A DNA stretch of 6,428 nt from JAGXOF01 sp046545575 (GTDB lineage: Bacteria > Chloroflexota > Dehalococcoidia > SZUA-161 > SpSt-899), in NCBI GenBank assembly GCA_046545575.1, contig JBKGZM010000094.1, forward strand, positions 1-6,428. The letters run 5' to 3'. Position 1 is the stretch's first letter. Each line of letters starts with the position of its first letter. The position numbers and the translations under genes are program-made. Positions 5,894-6,428 of the stretch are shown here, piece after piece. Below the pieces are notes generated by a model. The model was not told the DNA's origin. It saw only the letters and a program-made list of their open reading frames with translations, and did no database searches.

Positions 5894-6203
5894 ACGACTC
5901 ATAACCACGAGCCGCTTCGGTTTTATCAGAGCAGATAAGGGAGAAGACATTTTCTTCCATAGGAATGAGTTGGTAGACTTTCCCTTCGAGTCACTAGCAG
6001 AAGGCCAGAGGGTTCAGTTTGAACTCACACAACACCCCAAAGGACCGCGAGCAATTGGGGTCAAACCGTTTGATAGGAACCCAAAGGTGCCTTTTACAGA
6101 GGACCGGATAGGGTACGACAACTTCCTCTACAACAATGGAAAAGATTATTCCAGAGCCAGGCGCCGGGCACACATTAAAAGAGATAAGAAAATCCGGACC
6201 TAA
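5874..6203 (+). CDS. Cold-shock-domain nucleic-acid-binding protein with basic C-terminal tail
   Basis: A small RNA/ssDNA-binding protein of 109 residues. Residues 3-63 form one cold-shock domain: QGFIKRLITTSRFGFIRAD with the RNP1-like FGFI (15-18), GEDIFFHRNEL with the RNP2-like DIFFH (25-29), and EGQRVQFELTQHPKGPRAIGV (43-63) as the last strands. The usual KWFN is replaced by KRLIT, a variant known in cold-shock proteins outside the CspA core group. Residues 65-109 add a polar tail ending in a strongly basic run (RARRRAHIKRDKKIRT) that could add nonspecific RNA binding. The family acts as RNA chaperones, but nothing here shows cold induction. The gene begins inside the glycosyltransferase gene with its own GGAGG, so the two are probably co-transcribed and perhaps translationally coupled. 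Confidence 0.9.
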   Translation: MAQGFIKRLITTSRFGFIRADKGEDIFFHRNELVDFPFESLAEGQRVQFELTQHPKGPRAIGVKPFDRNPKVPFTEDRIGYDNFLYNNGKDYSRARRRAHIKRDKKIRT

Positions 6204-6262
6204 CAGTGGATTTCAATCCCCGGATAATACCTTTGCTTTCCCAAATTGCCTTCAATAGGATT

Positions 6263-6281
6263 GGTGTGATAGCATCATACC
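6263..6281. repeat. Small hairpin after the cold-shock gene
   Basis: GGTGTGAT (6263-6270) pairs with ATCATACC (6274-6281) around an AGC loop, with one G-T wobble. It could be part of a weak terminator about 60 bp after the stop codon, but no T-tract follows (CCCTCGCAC). Confidence 0.35.
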
Positions 6282-6337
6282 CCCTCGCACTCAATTATTG
6301 TGATAGGCAAGTTTTTCCAAAAGATGGCTTTTAAGTC

Positions 6338-6360
6338 CCCCCTCTTAGTATAAGAGGGGG
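6338..6360. repeat. REP/MITE-like hairpin (CCCCCTCTTA / TAAGAGGGGG)
   Basis: A perfect 10-bp stem, CCCCCTCTTA at 6338-6347 and TAAGAGGGGG at 6351-6360, encloses a GTA loop. AAGTC precedes it and CAAGGGGGAGTT follows. The layout resembles dispersed non-coding elements with AACTCCCCCTT...AAGGGGGAGTT outer arms found in many bacterial genomes; here the left outer arm looks incomplete. It may also act as a bidirectional block to transcription. Confidence 0.55.
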
Positions 6361-6428
6361 CAAGGGGGAGTTATCCGCCTTGTATAGTGAAAGTGTTTCT
6401 AAGGTTGTCTTTTTAGTGCAGGGTTGTC

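Larger units (their letters stand above)
6204..6428. other. Non-coding right end
   Basis: No frame of useful length is seen on either strand in this 225-bp stretch. It holds a weak hairpin at 6263-6281 and a strong C/G-rich hairpin at 6338-6360. Neither has a clean T-tract after it, so no definite terminator for the upstream operon is called. Confidence 0.6.

Noticed and set aside
6387..6428. TCTAAGG at 6398-6404 as a second PhoB-type site
   Set aside because: No further copies at 11-bp spacing within the window; a single 7-mer is not evidence, though DNA beyond the right edge could change this.

Overview
The window looks like ordinary bacterial chromosome, roughly half GC, with compact genes and Shine-Dalgarno starts. 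The mix (PstS lipoprotein with a Gly/Ser-rich linker after the lipid Cys, MscS-type conserved-TM-helix protein, divergent Fe-S HhH-GPD protein, GT-B glycosyltransferase, cold-shock protein with a basic tail) reminds me of Chloroflexota such as Dehalococcoidia or a related environmental lineage. That taxonomic guess is only an inference from protein style; no rRNA or marker gene is present. No CRISPR array, tRNA, rRNA, transposase or phage gene was seen.

Left part (1-1160): the tail of a possible upstream reading frame ends 2 bp before an integral membrane protein of the MscS 'conserved TM helix' family (99-1007). A spacer with a strong REP-like hairpin (1098-1125) follows.

Decayed block (1161-about 1777): remains of at least two genes run together. 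The first nine residues of an alpha-E domain protein are followed by a stop. An internal alpha-E piece follows in another frame, then the catalytic part of a zinc metallopeptidase of the Peptidase_Mx type (HEIGH intact), broken by TGA at a tryptophan position. The remnant runs straight into the 3' end of a convergent pstS. Alpha-E, circularly permuted ATP-grasp, transglutaminase-like and Mx peptidase genes commonly neighbour one another, so this seems to be a larger locus shrunk by successive deletions to about 600 bp.

Phosphate block (1753-2892, minus strand): a periplasmic phosphate-binding lipoprotein (PstS) without pstCAB beside it. Its upstream region holds a good sigma70-type promoter (TTGACG-17-CAGAAT) preceded by six 7-bp half-sites at an exact 11-bp period, the geometry of a PhoB/OmpR-family operator. 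The predicted leader is long and contains a perfect 14-bp palindrome.

Right part (2954-6203, plus strand): a divergent endonuclease III-like HhH/Fe-S protein lacking the usual catalytic lysine, then an unrecognised soluble basic protein (likely same operon), then a GT-B glycosyltransferase overlapping a cold-shock-domain protein by 20 bp. The last 225 bp are non-coding and hold two hairpins, one a REP/MITE-like C/G-rich stem.
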